64,000 nt of DNA, taken from positions 124,001 through 188,000 of the forward strand of contig CBDHDJ010000002.1 of the NCBI GenBank assembly GCA_965261645.1. The letters run 5' to 3'. The position numbers were made by a program, and so were the translations under genes. This document shows, piece after piece, positions 27,889 through 37,690 of this stretch. The number at the start of each line of letters is the position of its first letter. The first letter of the stretch is position 1. This DNA comes from CBDHDJ01 sp965261645. Its GTDB lineage: Bacteria > Pseudomonadota > Alphaproteobacteria > SHVV01. The notes under the pieces were generated by a model. It saw only the letters and a list, made by a program, of their open reading frames with translations, was not told the origin of the DNA and searched no databases.

Positions 27889-29304
27889 ATGACATCGAAG
27901 AAGACCCTCAACGCCAGGAACCTGGAGGCCCTCGGGGCAGAGCGCCTCGCCGACCTGCTGATCGAGATTAGCAAGGGAAGACCCGCCGCCCGGCGGTTGC
28001 TTCGTCTCGAGCTTGCCGGCGCGCAGGGCACGGCCGAGCTCGCCAGAGAGGTGCGGCATCGGATGGCGACGATCCGCCGGTCTCGCGCGGTCATCGACTC
28101 GCGAAGGCGCCGAGACCTCGTGAACGACCTGGAACTCTGCCGCAGGACCATTGTCGACCGGATCGCCGGGGAGGACGCTGCCGAGGCGGTCGACCTGATG
28201 TGGCAGTATATGGGACTCGCGAATCGGATCCAGAACCGCCTCCACCATACCGACGAGACAATCGCCGGCGCCTTCAGCGCCTCCGATCTGGGCGACATTA
28301 CCTAGTCAGCCAGCACCGATCCGCACAAGCTGGCTGAGCGCGCCTTCGAGGCGCTGACCCAGAACGCCCACAGCCAGTACGACGGTCTCATCGGTGCGCT
28401 GACGCCGGCCCTGGGCCAGGAAGGGTTGAAGCGTCTGAAGCAGCTGATGACCGAATATTCGAACACGCCGGCCGTACAGCTGCCGGAAGCGCACCGGCGG
28501 AAGATACACTGGCGACACCTGGGGACAGACGTCGAAGTCGAGACTGCGGAGCGCTTGCGGCTCCAGACCGCCCGCTCGGCCCTGCAGGATATTGCCGACG
28601 CCCAGGGCGATGTCGATGCCTTCATCGACCAGGTTGACGAAGGCGGCCGGAAGGAGCCCGCGGTCGCCGCCGGGATTGCCCGCAGGCTCCTGGCGGCGGG
28701 CCGGGCCGAGGAGGCCCTGAAGGCTGTGGACGCGGCCGAACACGATGACGACGAATATCCGACCCGGCACCGATTCGTGTGCGAGGACGCCCGGATCGAG
28801 GCGCTGGAAGCGCTCGGACGGTCGGATGAGGCCCAGGCGCTCCGGTGGAACTGTTTCGAGCGTTCCCTGTCGGCGCCCCATCTCCGGGCGTAACTGAGGA
28901 AACTTCCCGATTTCGACGACATGGAAGCCGAGGAGAAGGCCCTCGACCACGTCCAGCAGTCCCGCGGCCCGATGAGCGCCTTGTCCTTCCTGATAGATTG
29001 GCCGGCCCTGGACAGGGCCGCCGCGCTGGCGATCGAACAGGCGTCAAACCTCGAAGGCATCTTCGACCACATCCTGACCCCGGCCGCCGACGCCCTGGCG
29101 GCCAGACATCCGCTCGCCGCCACCCTGGCCCTGAGAGCCATGATCGACTTTGCGATCGGCCAGAGACAGACGATCGACGACGAGCAAGTGGCCCGCCACC
29201 TGCATGAATGTGCCAGCCTGTCCTCGGCCATCGAGGATTTCGGACGCTTCGAGACGCACGAAGCCTATGAGGCCAGGCTCACCCGGAAACACGACCGCAA
29301 GTGA
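27889..29304 (+). pseudogene. DUF6880-like protein with two in-frame stops, cut by IS21
   Basis: One continuous reading frame of 472 codons encodes a helical protein resembling DUF6880 family members (LEALGAERLADLLIEISKG near the start, LPDFDDMEAEEKALDHV in the last third). It is broken by TAG at 28303-28305 and TAA at 28891-28893. Around each stop the coding sense continues without a frame change (TAC to TAA would explain the second). The final stop TGA at 29302-29304 is made by the left end of IS21 copy 2. At least three damaging events are therefore visible. Confidence 0.75.
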
Positions 29305-29400
29305 GAACGGCGGTGACAAATTAGTCCACGGAAGCGGCGGGATTTCCCAGCCGCGGGCGGAGTAAAACTCTGCCACCTGTAGCCTTCGATCTTTTTTGAG

Positions 29401-30915
29401 ATGGAAGGCGGGAGGATGTACACCGTGGACCTATATCTGCGCGTTCGGCTGGCCTGCCATGTTGATGGTCTGAGCCAGCGAGAGGCGGCAAGTCGGTTTG
29501 GCATTGCGCGCGAGACGGTGAGGAAGATGCTGCGGCATTCGGAACCGCCGGGATATCGGCGACGCCAGCCACCGAAACGCCCGAAACTGGCCCCCTTCAC
29601 GGATATCATCGACCGTATTCTGGAGGAGGACCGAACGGTTCACCGTAAGCAGCACCACACGGCGAAGCGTATATTCGAGCGCCTTCGCGACGAACATGGC
29701 TTCACGGGCAAAGAGACCATCGTGAAGGATTACGTTCGGGAACGGCGCCTTCGTCGGCGTGAGATGTTTGTGCCGTTGTCACATCCTCCGGGCCATGCTC
29801 AAGCGGACTTTGGCGAGGCGGATGCGATCATCGCCGGCGTCAAGTATCGGGCGCATTTTTTCGTCATGACACTTCCCCACAGCGATGCCTGCTTCGTTGC
29901 GGCCTACCCGGCGGCGACGACGGAGGCCTGGCTGGACGGGCACAACAGAGCCTTTGTTTTTTTCGGCGGCGTTCCCCAATCGATTCTTTACGACAACGAC
30001 AAGTGTCTGGTGTCGCGCATCTTGTCAGATGGCACGCGGCAACGAACGCGGCCGTTCAGCGGGCTGCAGTCCCATTACCTCTTCGAGGACCGCTACGGCC
30101 GTCCCGGCAAGGGTAACGACAAAGGCAATGTGGAGGGGGTGGTCGGCTATGCCCGGCGGAACTTCATGACGCCGCTTCCCCGGTTCGCGAGCTGGGACGC
30201 CTTCAATGGCCACCTGGAAGAGCAATGCCGCAACCGGCAAGGCAACGTCCTGCGCGGCCACCGCGAGAGCATCGGCGAACGGTTTGTGCGTGACCGCGAA
30301 GCGTTGAAGAGGCCACTGCCGGCACCGTTCGACGCGTGCGACAAGCAGGGCACGCGGGTCAACTCGCTGTCCCTGGTGCGCTACCGGACGAATGACTATT
30401 CCGTGCCCGTCGCCTACGGCCATCAGGAAGTCTGGATCCGTGGCTATGTCCACGAGGTGGTTATCGGTTGCGGCGCCGGGATCATTGCCCGACACCCCCG
30501 TTCCTACGACCGGGAAGATATGGTCTTCGATCCGATCCACTACCTGCCTTTGCTGGAGCACAAGATCGGCGCCCTGGATCAGGCCGCGCCGCTAGACGGA
30601 TGGGAACTGCCTGATGCCTTCCCAACCCTGCGCCGTCTCCTGGAGGCGCGCATGGGCAAGGCCGGCAAGCGGGAATACGTCCAGGTCCTTCGGCTTCTGG
30701 AGACCTTCGATCTCGAGGTGCTTCACGGCGCGGTGAAGGACGCCCTGCGCCTGGGTGCGATCGGCTACGACGCCGTCAAACACCTTGTGCTGTGCCGTAT
30801 CGAGCGACGCCCGCCCAAACTCGACCTGGATATCTATCCCTACCTGCCTCGGGCCAACGTGGCGACCACGGCCGCCGCCAGTTATATGAGCTTGTTGGGT
30901 GGAGGCGCGTCATGA
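29401..30915 (+). CDS. istA: IS21-family transposase IstA
   Basis: This 504-residue DDE transposase has an N-terminal helix-turn-helix (LSQREAASRFGIARETVRKM). The catalytic core has Asp in QADFGEAD near residue 135, Asp in LYDNDKC near residue 198 and Glu in KGNVEGVVGYARR near residue 243, followed by a long C-terminal domain. ATG 29416 is an alternative start, but the GGAGG directly abuts it, so 29401 is listed. It is translationally coupled to istB. The copy looks intact. Confidence 0.95.
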   Translation: MEGGRMYTVDLYLRVRLACHVDGLSQREAASRFGIARETVRKMLRHSEPPGYRRRQPPKRPKLAPFTDIIDRILEEDRTVHRKQHHTAKRIFERLRDEHGFTGKETIVKDYVRERRLRRREMFVPLSHPPGHAQADFGEADAIIAGVKYRAHFFVMTLPHSDACFVAAYPAATTEAWLDGHNRAFVFFGGVPQSILYDNDKCLVSRILSDGTRQRTRPFSGLQSHYLFEDRYGRPGKGNDKGNVEGVVGYARRNFMTPLPRFASWDAFNGHLEEQCRNRQGNVLRGHRESIGERFVRDREALKRPLPAPFDACDKQGTRVNSLSLVRYRTNDYSVPVAYGHQEVWIRGYVHEVVIGCGAGIIARHPRSYDREDMVFDPIHYLPLLEHKIGALDQAAPLDGWELPDAFPTLRRLLEARMGKAGKREYVQVLRLLETFDLEVLHGAVKDALRLGAIGYDAVKHLVLCRIERRPPKLDLDIYPYLPRANVATTAAASYMSLLGGGAS

Positions 30916-31682
30916 CCGATACGCCGCAAGTGTTGCTGGCCCATCACCTCAAGACCCTGAAACTGCCGACGTTCCTGCGCGAATACGACAAGCTGGCCCG
31001 CCAATGCGCCACCGAGGGCGCCGACCATGTGCGGTATCTTGTCCGTCTGACCGAGTTGGAACTGATCGACCGTGAGCGCCGCATGGTCGAGCGGCGGATC
31101 AGACAGGCCAGGTTCCCCGCCGTCAAAAGCCTCGACAGCTTCGACTTCAAGGCCATCGCATCGCTCAACAAGATGCTGGTTCTGGAGTTGGCGCGATGCG
31201 AATACGTCGAGCGTCGTGAGAATATCATCGCGCTCGGCAACAGCGGAACCGGCAAGACCCATATCGCCCTCGGTCTCGGTCTGGCGGCCTGCCAAAAGGG
31301 GCTCTCCGTCGGCTTCCTCACGGCCGCTGCCCTGGTTCATGAACTGATGGAGGCCAGGGATGAAAAACGCCTGTTGCGCCTGCAGAAGCAACTGGCAAAG
31401 TATCACCTTCTGATCATCGACGAACTCGGCTTCGTGCCGCTCTCGAAGACCGGCGCCGAGCTGCTGTTCGAAGTCTTCAGCCAGCGCTACGAGCGGGGCT
31501 CGATCCTGGTGACCTCCAACTTGCCGTTCGATGAGTGGACGGAGATATTCGGCTCGGAACGCCTGACCGGGGCTTTGCTGGACCGCCTCACCCACCATGT
31601 CCATATCCTGGAAATGAACGGCGAGAGCTATCGTCTCAACCAAAGCCAAAAACGGCGGAAATTCCCCAAAATACCTGCTTAA
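30912..31682 (+). CDS. istB: IS21-family helper ATPase IstB
   Basis: The 256-residue product shows no difference that I can see from the copy at 664-1434. It has Walker A GNSGTGKTH and Walker B LLIIDELGF. The start overlaps the istA stop (ATGA). It works with IstA for target choice and strand transfer. Confidence 0.95.
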   Translation: MTDTPQVLLAHHLKTLKLPTFLREYDKLARQCATEGADHVRYLVRLTELELIDRERRMVERRIRQARFPAVKSLDSFDFKAIASLNKMLVLELARCEYVERRENIIALGNSGTGKTHIALGLGLAACQKGLSVGFLTAAALVHELMEARDEKRLLRLQKQLAKYHLLIIDELGFVPLSKTGAELLFEVFSQRYERGSILVTSNLPFDEWTEIFGSERLTGALLDRLTHHVHILEMNGESYRLNQSQKRRKFPKIPA

Positions 31683-31727
31683 CCGCCGGTGCAATGGTTG
31701 ACCCGGTGGGTCCACAGGAACCTCCCA

Positions 31728-31770
31728 CGCTGCTTCGCTCCGCGTAACGCAAGCGCTACACGAAGCAGCG
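31728..31770 (+). terminator. Hairpin downstream of istB (copy 2)
   Basis: The same CGCTGCTTCG / CGAAGCAGCG stem as in copy 1, between the istB stop and the terminal repeats. There is no T-run. Confidence 0.45.
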
Positions 31771-31882
31771 CGGGTCCCTCCTATGGACTACCGGGACAAC
31801 CCCCCAACACCGCGTACCGCATAACGTTAAGTGGACTAGTTTTGCTCCGCCCGGGTGGACTAATTTTGCTCCGCCGTTGACA

Positions 31883-31984
31883 CCTACGCCGAGGCGGCAA
31901 GGCGTGCCGGCCATATCGTCGAATTCGGACCTGAAATCGACGCTGCCGCCGCCCGTACTGCCGGGACCGCCGCATCCCCCTCCT
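31883..31984 (+). pseudogene. 3' end of a gene truncated by IS21
   Basis: An open frame (YAEAARRAGHIVEFGPEIDA then an Ala-rich tail) runs from the IS21 right end to a TGA at 31982-31984. It must be the C-terminus of a protein whose body was lost with the IS21 junction. In related gene blocks a ParB-like gene commonly precedes radC, so it could be a ParB tail, but the fragment is too short to prove this. Confidence 0.5.
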
Positions 31985-32069
31985 GAGTGCGCCGGTCCCG
32001 TCCGCGCCCCGTCCCGTCCTGTCCCGGGGCGGGGCGCTTTCTTTTCCTCCGGATCGCGGAGTCCCCATC

Positions 32070-32363
32070 ATGCCCGATATCCAGACCGCGGCCCCGGCCG
32101 CGCCCACCGGCCCGCCGCCGGCCCTGCACCCGATGGACCCGCGGCGGGGCGAACAGCTCTCGCCCCTGTTCGCGGCGTTCCTCGCCTGGCTGCTCGATCT
32201 GGAACCCATGACCGACCCGGCCATCGCCGGCATCTGCATTGCCGGCAATTCCGTCCTGGCGGCCACCACCGACAACCCGCTGTTCGACGCCCATCTCGGC
32301 AGCCTCGCCGAGCCCGCCATGGTGGCGGGCCTCGTCGCCAGGCTCCGGGGGGCGGGCCGATGA
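32070..32363 (+). CDS. Small conserved-block protein upstream of radC
   Basis: The product has 97 residues, is proline-rich at the N-terminus, and is followed by a helical segment (LFAAFLAWLLDLEPMTDPAI). No known domain was recognised. Its stop overlaps the next start (ATGA), so it is the first intact gene of a coupled three-gene unit ending in radC. Not a clear membrane protein. Confidence 0.6.
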   Translation: MPDIQTAAPAAPTGPPPALHPMDPRRGEQLSPLFAAFLAWLLDLEPMTDPAIAGICIAGNSVLAATTDNPLFDAHLGSLAEPAMVAGLVARLRGAGR

Positions 32364-32662
32364 GCTTCCCCGATCTTCCGGCGAACGACTGCCGCCACCG
32401 GGCCGCCCTCGACATCGTCGTCCCGGGCGCATCGAACCCGTCGGGAGTGGCGCTCGCCATCCACAATGCCTGCAGGCAGGTCATGTCAGAGGGCGGCAAT
32501 CGGCGCGAAGACACGGCGGTCCACCTGACGGCGACCCAGCCCGCCTTTCTCGTCCAGGGCGATTCCGACCTCGATCCGCCGGAATACGAGCGCCTCATGG
32601 ATGTCTGCCGCGCCCGCACCGCCGTGCGCCCGTATCCGCCAGCCGGGGAGGCCGCCGCATGA
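32360..32662 (+). CDS. Small conserved-block protein coupled to radC
   Basis: The product has 100 residues and includes CRHRAALDIVVPGASNPSGV and ALAIHNACRQVM. Both ends overlap neighbours by ATGA. The family is not recognised. Tight coupling implies a shared function with the flanking genes on a plasmid-type element. Confidence 0.62.
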   Translation: MSFPDLPANDCRHRAALDIVVPGASNPSGVALAIHNACRQVMSEGGNRREDTAVHLTATQPAFLVQGDSDLDPPEYERLMDVCRARTAVRPYPPAGEAAA

Positions 32663-33408
32663 CCCCGCTCGATGGACCCCACACCGCCGCCGACGACATG
32701 CCCCTGTTCACGCCTGCCGCGGCGCCCTGCACCGCCGGCGGCCGGAACCGCCGCAACGGCCTCCGGGACCGGTTCCTGCGCGCCGGGCGTTACGCGGTCG
32801 ACGATGCCGAGCTGCTCCAGCTCCTGCTGTCGGCGTCCCATTCCGCCGCCGCCGCACAGTCCCTCGCCAAGACCCTGCTGGATACGTTCGGTTCCCCCGG
32901 CCGGGTTCTCGCCGCGGCCACGGACCGGCTCCGCGCCATCGACGGACTCGGCGATGCCGGCGTCTGCGCGATCAAGACCGCCGAGGCCCTCGGCATCCGC
33001 CTCGCTCGGGGCGAACTGCCGAAGCAGCTCAATCCGGCACTCCACAACTACGACAAGGCGGTCGAATATTGCCGCACGCTCACCGGACACCGCCCGATCG
33101 AGGAATTTCATGTGCTGTTCCTCGATACCGCCAACAGGCTGATCCGCAGCGAATGCCACCAGACCGGCACGATCAACCATGCGCCGGCCTATCCCCGCGA
33201 GATCTGCCGCCGTGCCCTGGAGCTGCATTCCACGGCCGTACTTCTCTCGCACAATCACCCGTCGGGTAACGTCTTCCCGTCCAATTCCGACATCGAGATG
33301 ACCGGGCGCATCCAGAAAGCGCTGAAGACGATCGACGTCACGCTGCACGACCATCTGATCGTCACCGCGCACGACGCGCTCAGCTTCAAGGCCAGGGGGC
33401 TCCTCTAG
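32659..33408 (+). CDS. radC: RadC-family JAB/MPN-domain protein
   Basis: This 249-residue protein has an N-terminal helix-hairpin-helix-like part (IDGLGDAGVCAIKTAEALG) and a C-terminal JAB metalloprotease-like domain. Its zinc signature is LLSHNHPSGNVFPSNSD near residue 197, with the conserved Glu upstream in the EEFHVLFLD strand. RadC-like genes are frequent on integrative elements and plasmids; an old assignment to DNA repair is not supported for the family. The start is fixed by the ATGA overlap with the upstream gene. Its real substrate is unknown. Confidence 0.9.
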   Translation: MTPLDGPHTAADDMPLFTPAAAPCTAGGRNRRNGLRDRFLRAGRYAVDDAELLQLLLSASHSAAAAQSLAKTLLDTFGSPGRVLAAATDRLRAIDGLGDAGVCAIKTAEALGIRLARGELPKQLNPALHNYDKAVEYCRTLTGHRPIEEFHVLFLDTANRLIRSECHQTGTINHAPAYPREICRRALELHSTAVLLSHNHPSGNVFPSNSDIEMTGRIQKALKTIDVTLHDHLIVTAHDALSFKARGLL

Positions 33409-33589
33409 CCGGCCCCGCCGGCGCCAACGCCCGCCGGAACACCGCCACCATGTAATCCCGCACCCGTCCCGCTCCGGCCGCCATGAGGCCGGTCAGCCGG
33501 TGCCGCGACAGGCCGCCAGCGCGGCGCGGGAGCACGGGCTTCGCGCCGCCGGCCCGGCGCTTCCCCGCAATTCCAGCACGGAGATCTTC

Positions 33590-36500
33590 ATGCTCGACGC
33601 CCATTCGGCGGCGGACGCGTCCGCACGCCCGCAGCTTCCCCCCGATCCCGCCACCGCATCCGTTTCCGTGCGCCCGGCGCCGTCCGCTTCGGACGCCCTG
33701 TTTGCCGCCGCCAGGACCCTGCTGCCGGTCCTGGAAGCCGGCCGGCCGCTCGATGCCGGGACGCTAAGGGACGCCATGACGCGCGCCTTCGGCGCCACCG
33801 ATGCCGAGGGCGCCTGGCTCTGGAAGGATGCCTACGAGGCCGCCGAAGCCGCGGTCGTGCTGTTCGTGCAGCGTTACGGGCGCGCCATGCGCAAGCAGAC
33901 CGGGGCCGGGCCGGACGGCCCCCGCCACATGTTGGCAATGCTGGACGCCGTCGCGGCGCTCGAGCCGTCGCACACGAAGCGCTCCGAGGAGCAGATCCGC
34001 CTGCAGCAGTTCTCGACGCCGCTGCCGCTGGCCTATGCCGCGCTCCGCGCCGCCGCCATCCGGCCGGGCGATACCGTGCTGGAGCCGAGCGCCGGCACCG
34101 GCATGCTGGCGGTGATAGCCGAATGCGCGATGGGCAACCGGGCCGCGGGCAGTCTGTATCTCAACGAATACGCCCACACGCGCGCGCATCTCCTGACCCA
34201 TCTGTTCCCCCAGGCCGTCACCACCGCCTTCAATGCGGAAGCCATCGCCGACCGGCTTCACGATGTGACGCCCACGGCCGTCATCATGAACCCGCCGTTT
34301 TCCGCGACGCCGGGCGTCGACCGCATCCGCCACGACGCGGATCTGCGCCATATTCGCTCGGCATTTTCGATGCTGCCGCCGGGCGGCCGATTGGTGACGA
34401 TTATCTCGGCGAACTGCATCCCCGGCGATGCCGCCTGGCGGGACACCTTCGACTCCGTCGACGGCGGCGCCTGCACCGTCTTCACGATGGCTATCGACGG
34501 CCGCGCCTATGCTCGGCGCGGCACCGGCTTCGACACCCGGCTCACCGTCCTCGACCGTTCGTCCAAGCCCGGAATCGGCATCGACCGGGAGGCCCGCGCC
34601 GCCGACGCCGCCGAACTTCTCGACGCCGTCATTGCCAAGGTTCCGCCCCGGCTGCCGATTACCCCGGAGGCCGCTCGCCCCATCCCGGCCGGCCCGGCAC
34701 GGCACCTGTTCGGCAAGCCGGTCAGGCCGCCGGCCACGAAGGGCAGCACCGGCGCCAATTCCGCTGCCACGCCTGCGACCGCCCACGACTGGGGACCTGT
34801 CGCCGAGCTCGTCCCCGGATCGGGTCCGGGGCGGGCCGTCGAGACCGGCGCCCCCGACACCGTTACGCAAGAATCGGCCACGCAGGCGAATGCCGGCCCC
34901 TACGAACCGTGGCGGCCGGGCGTCGCGCGGGTGCCGGGCGCCATCGCCCATCCGACGCCGCTGGTCCAGTCCGCCGCCATGGCCGCGGTGCCGCATCCCG
35001 TGCCGTCATACCGGCCGATGCTGCCCGAACGCGTGGTGACGGACGGGCTCCTCTCCGACGCCCAGCTCGAAAGCGCCGTGCTGGCGGGCGAGGCCCACTC
35101 CCGCCATCTCGCCGCGGACTACCGCATCGGCGCGGGCTGGGAGACCGTGCAGCGCTGCCCGGAGGACGATGGCGACGATGGCGGCGGTGCCGGCACCGCC
35201 GATGTCACAGACGACGGTGAGGTGCTTTCCGCCCCAGTACGCTTCCGGCGCGGCTGGATGCTGGGCGACGGCACCGGGGCCGGCAAGGGCCGCGAGGTCG
35301 CCGCGATCGTGCTCGACCACTGGCTGCGCGGCCGGAAGCGCGCCCTTTGGCTCTCGCAGTCCGACAAGCTGGTCGAGGACGCAAGGCGCGACTGGTGCGC
35401 GCTCGGCGGGCTCGACGACGACGTCATTCCCTTGGGCAAGTTCCGCCAGGGGGCCGAGATTCCGCTCGCCGAGGGCATCCTCTTTGCCACCTACGCGACG
35501 CTGCGTTCGCCGGCCAGGCAAGGGAAGCCCTCGCGCCTCGACCAGATCGTCGCCTGGCTTGCCGACTCATTGGACGAGGACGACCGCCACGCCTTCGACG
35601 GCGCGGTGATCTTCGACGAGGCGCATGCCATGGCCAATGCCGCCGGGTCCAAGGGCAACCGCGGCGAGGTCAAGCCGTCCCAGCAGGGCCGCGCCGGCCT
35701 GCGGCTTCAGAATGCGCTGCCCGACGCGCGCATCGCCTATGTCTCGGCCACCGGCGCCACCACCGTACCCGGCCTCGCCTATGCCGGCAGGCTCGGGCTC
35801 TGGGCCGCCGGCGAGACGCCGTTCGAGACCCGCGTCGAATTTGTCACCGCCATGGAAGCCGGTGGCGTCGCCGCGATGGAGGTGGTCGCTCGCGACCTCA
35901 AGGCGCTCGGCCTCTACCAGGCCCGTGCACTCTCCTATGACGGGGTCGAGGTCGAGATCCTCGAACACAAGCTGACGCCGGAACAGCGGCGCATCTACGA
36001 CGCCTATGCCGGCGCTTTCAAGATCATCCATCGCAACATCCAGGAGGCGCTCAAGGCCACCGGAATCGTCGACGGCGAGGACACGCTGAACCGGAACGCC
36101 AAGTCAGCCGCCCTGTCGGCATTCGAGGGCGCCAAGCAGCGCTTTTTCGGCCATCTGCTGACCGCCATGAAGTGCCCGTCGCTGATCCGCGCGATCGAAG
36201 CCGACCTCGCATCGGGACGCTCTTCCGTCATCCAGCTGGTCTCCACGGGCGAGGCGCTGATGGAACGGCGCATCGCCGAGATCCCGGCCACCGAGTGGGA
36301 CGATCTCTCGGTCGACCTGACGCCGAGAGAGACCGTCATCGAGTTCCTGGCCCACGCGTTTCCGGTGCAGCTCCAGGAGCCGTTCACCGACGACGACGGC
36401 AACCTGTTCTCGCGGCCCGTGTTCGACGCCGACGGCAACCTGGTGCTCTGCCAGGAGGCGGTCGCCCGCCGCGACGCGCTGATCGAGAAGCTCGCCGCGC

Positions 36501-37690
36501 TCCCGCCGGTGCCCTCTGCGCTCGACCAGATCGTGCAGCATTTCGGGCACGAGGCGGTCGCGGAAGTAACCGGCCGGTTGCGCCGGGTGCTGAGAATCTC
36601 CGATGCGCGCGGCGAGCGCCTGGCGCTGCGCAGCCGGCCGGCGTCGGCCAACCTCGCCGAGACCGCCGCCTTCATGGACCGCGACAAGCGCATTCTCGTG
36701 TTCTCGATGGCGGGGGGCACGGGCCGCAGCTACCACGCCGATCTGTCCTGCGCCAACACCGACCGCCGCATCCACTACCTGCTGGAGCCCGGCTGGAGGG
36801 CCGACCAGGCGATCCAGGGCCTGGGCCGGACCCACCGCACGCACCAGGCCTCGGCGCCGCTGTTCCGCCCGGTCACCACGGACGTGAAGGGCGAGCGCCG
36901 CTTCATTGCCACCATTGCGCGCCGGCTCGACAGCCTCGGCGCCATCACCCGCGGCCAGCGCGATTCCCAGACCGCCATGGGCGGCGACGGCCAGGCATTG
37001 TTCCGCGAGAGCGACAACCTGGAGAGCCTCTACGCCAAGGCGGCGCTTCGGCGTTTCTACATCGCCCTCTGGCGCGGCAACATCCCGGGCTGGTCGCTCG
37101 ACCGTTTCGAGGACGCCACCGGCCTCAAGCTGGTCCACGAAGGCAACCTCAAGGAGGACCTGCCGCCGATGCCCCGTTTCCTGAACCGACTGCTGGCGCT
37201 CCCCATCGACGAGCAGAACCAGCTCTTCGCCGAACTGGAAGATCGGATCGCAGCCAACATCGAGCAGGCCATGGAGGCCGGCGCCTACGAGGTCGGGGTC
37301 GAGACCGTGCGCGCCGACTCGCTCGCCATCGCCGGCCGGGAGACCCTCTACGAGCATCCCGGCACCGGGGCGGTCACCGAGTTGGTCGAGATCGTGCGCC
37401 GCGACAGGCTGGAACCGCTCGATGCCGATACCGCGCTCGGAATCGGCGCCCGCGAGCCCGGACCCGACAGCCCGCCCCGGACTGGATCCGGGGACAAGCC
37501 GAGACTGGCGGTCAACGCCCGCTCGAAGCGTGCCGCCGTCCTCTTGCCCGCGCCCTCGCGCATGTTCGACGACGGCGGGGTGCAGGAACGCGTCCGCCTC
37601 GTCCGACCGGTCAGCCGCGAGACCATGGCCCGCGCCGAGCTCGACGCCTCCAACTGGCGCCGGGCCGACGAGGCGCACTGGGAGCGCCAG
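33590..37690 (+). CDS. Strawberry-notch-type methylase-helicase, exon 1 (5' part)
   Basis: About 1367 residues begin at ATG 33590, which has a GGAG site. An N-terminal N6-methylase-like domain has SAM motif LEPSAGTGML near residue 163 and NPPF near residue 233. A superfamily 2 helicase-like ATPase follows, with Walker A GDGTGAGKGRE near residue 558 and IFDEAHAMANA near residue 673, and then the strawberry-notch domain with GLGRTHRTHQ. The frame runs into a group II intron at about 37690; the protein continues in exon 2 at 39598. In alphaproteobacterial elements this giant gene travels with radC, ssb and Toprim genes, possibly for element processing or anti-restriction. That role is inferred. 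Confidence 0.88.

Larger units (their letters stand above)
29302..31882 (+). mobile_element. IS21-family insertion sequence, copy 2 (complete)
   Basis: The element is 2581 bp. The left end TGAGAACGGCGG and the right end CCGCCGTTGACA are imperfect inverted repeats starting TG and ending CA. Transposase-site repeats (TTAGTCCAC on the left, two GTGGACTA-TTTTGCTCCGCC units on the right) lie inside. It carries complete istA and istB. Flanks (GACCGCAAG left, CCTACGCC right) show no matching target duplication, which fits recombination between copies rather than simple insertion. Left and right flanks are two unrelated truncated genes. Confidence 0.95.

Noticed and set aside
31781..33372. Large minus-strand frames opposite the radC region
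   Set aside because: They lie opposite three coupled plus-strand genes with clear signals and show no motif.
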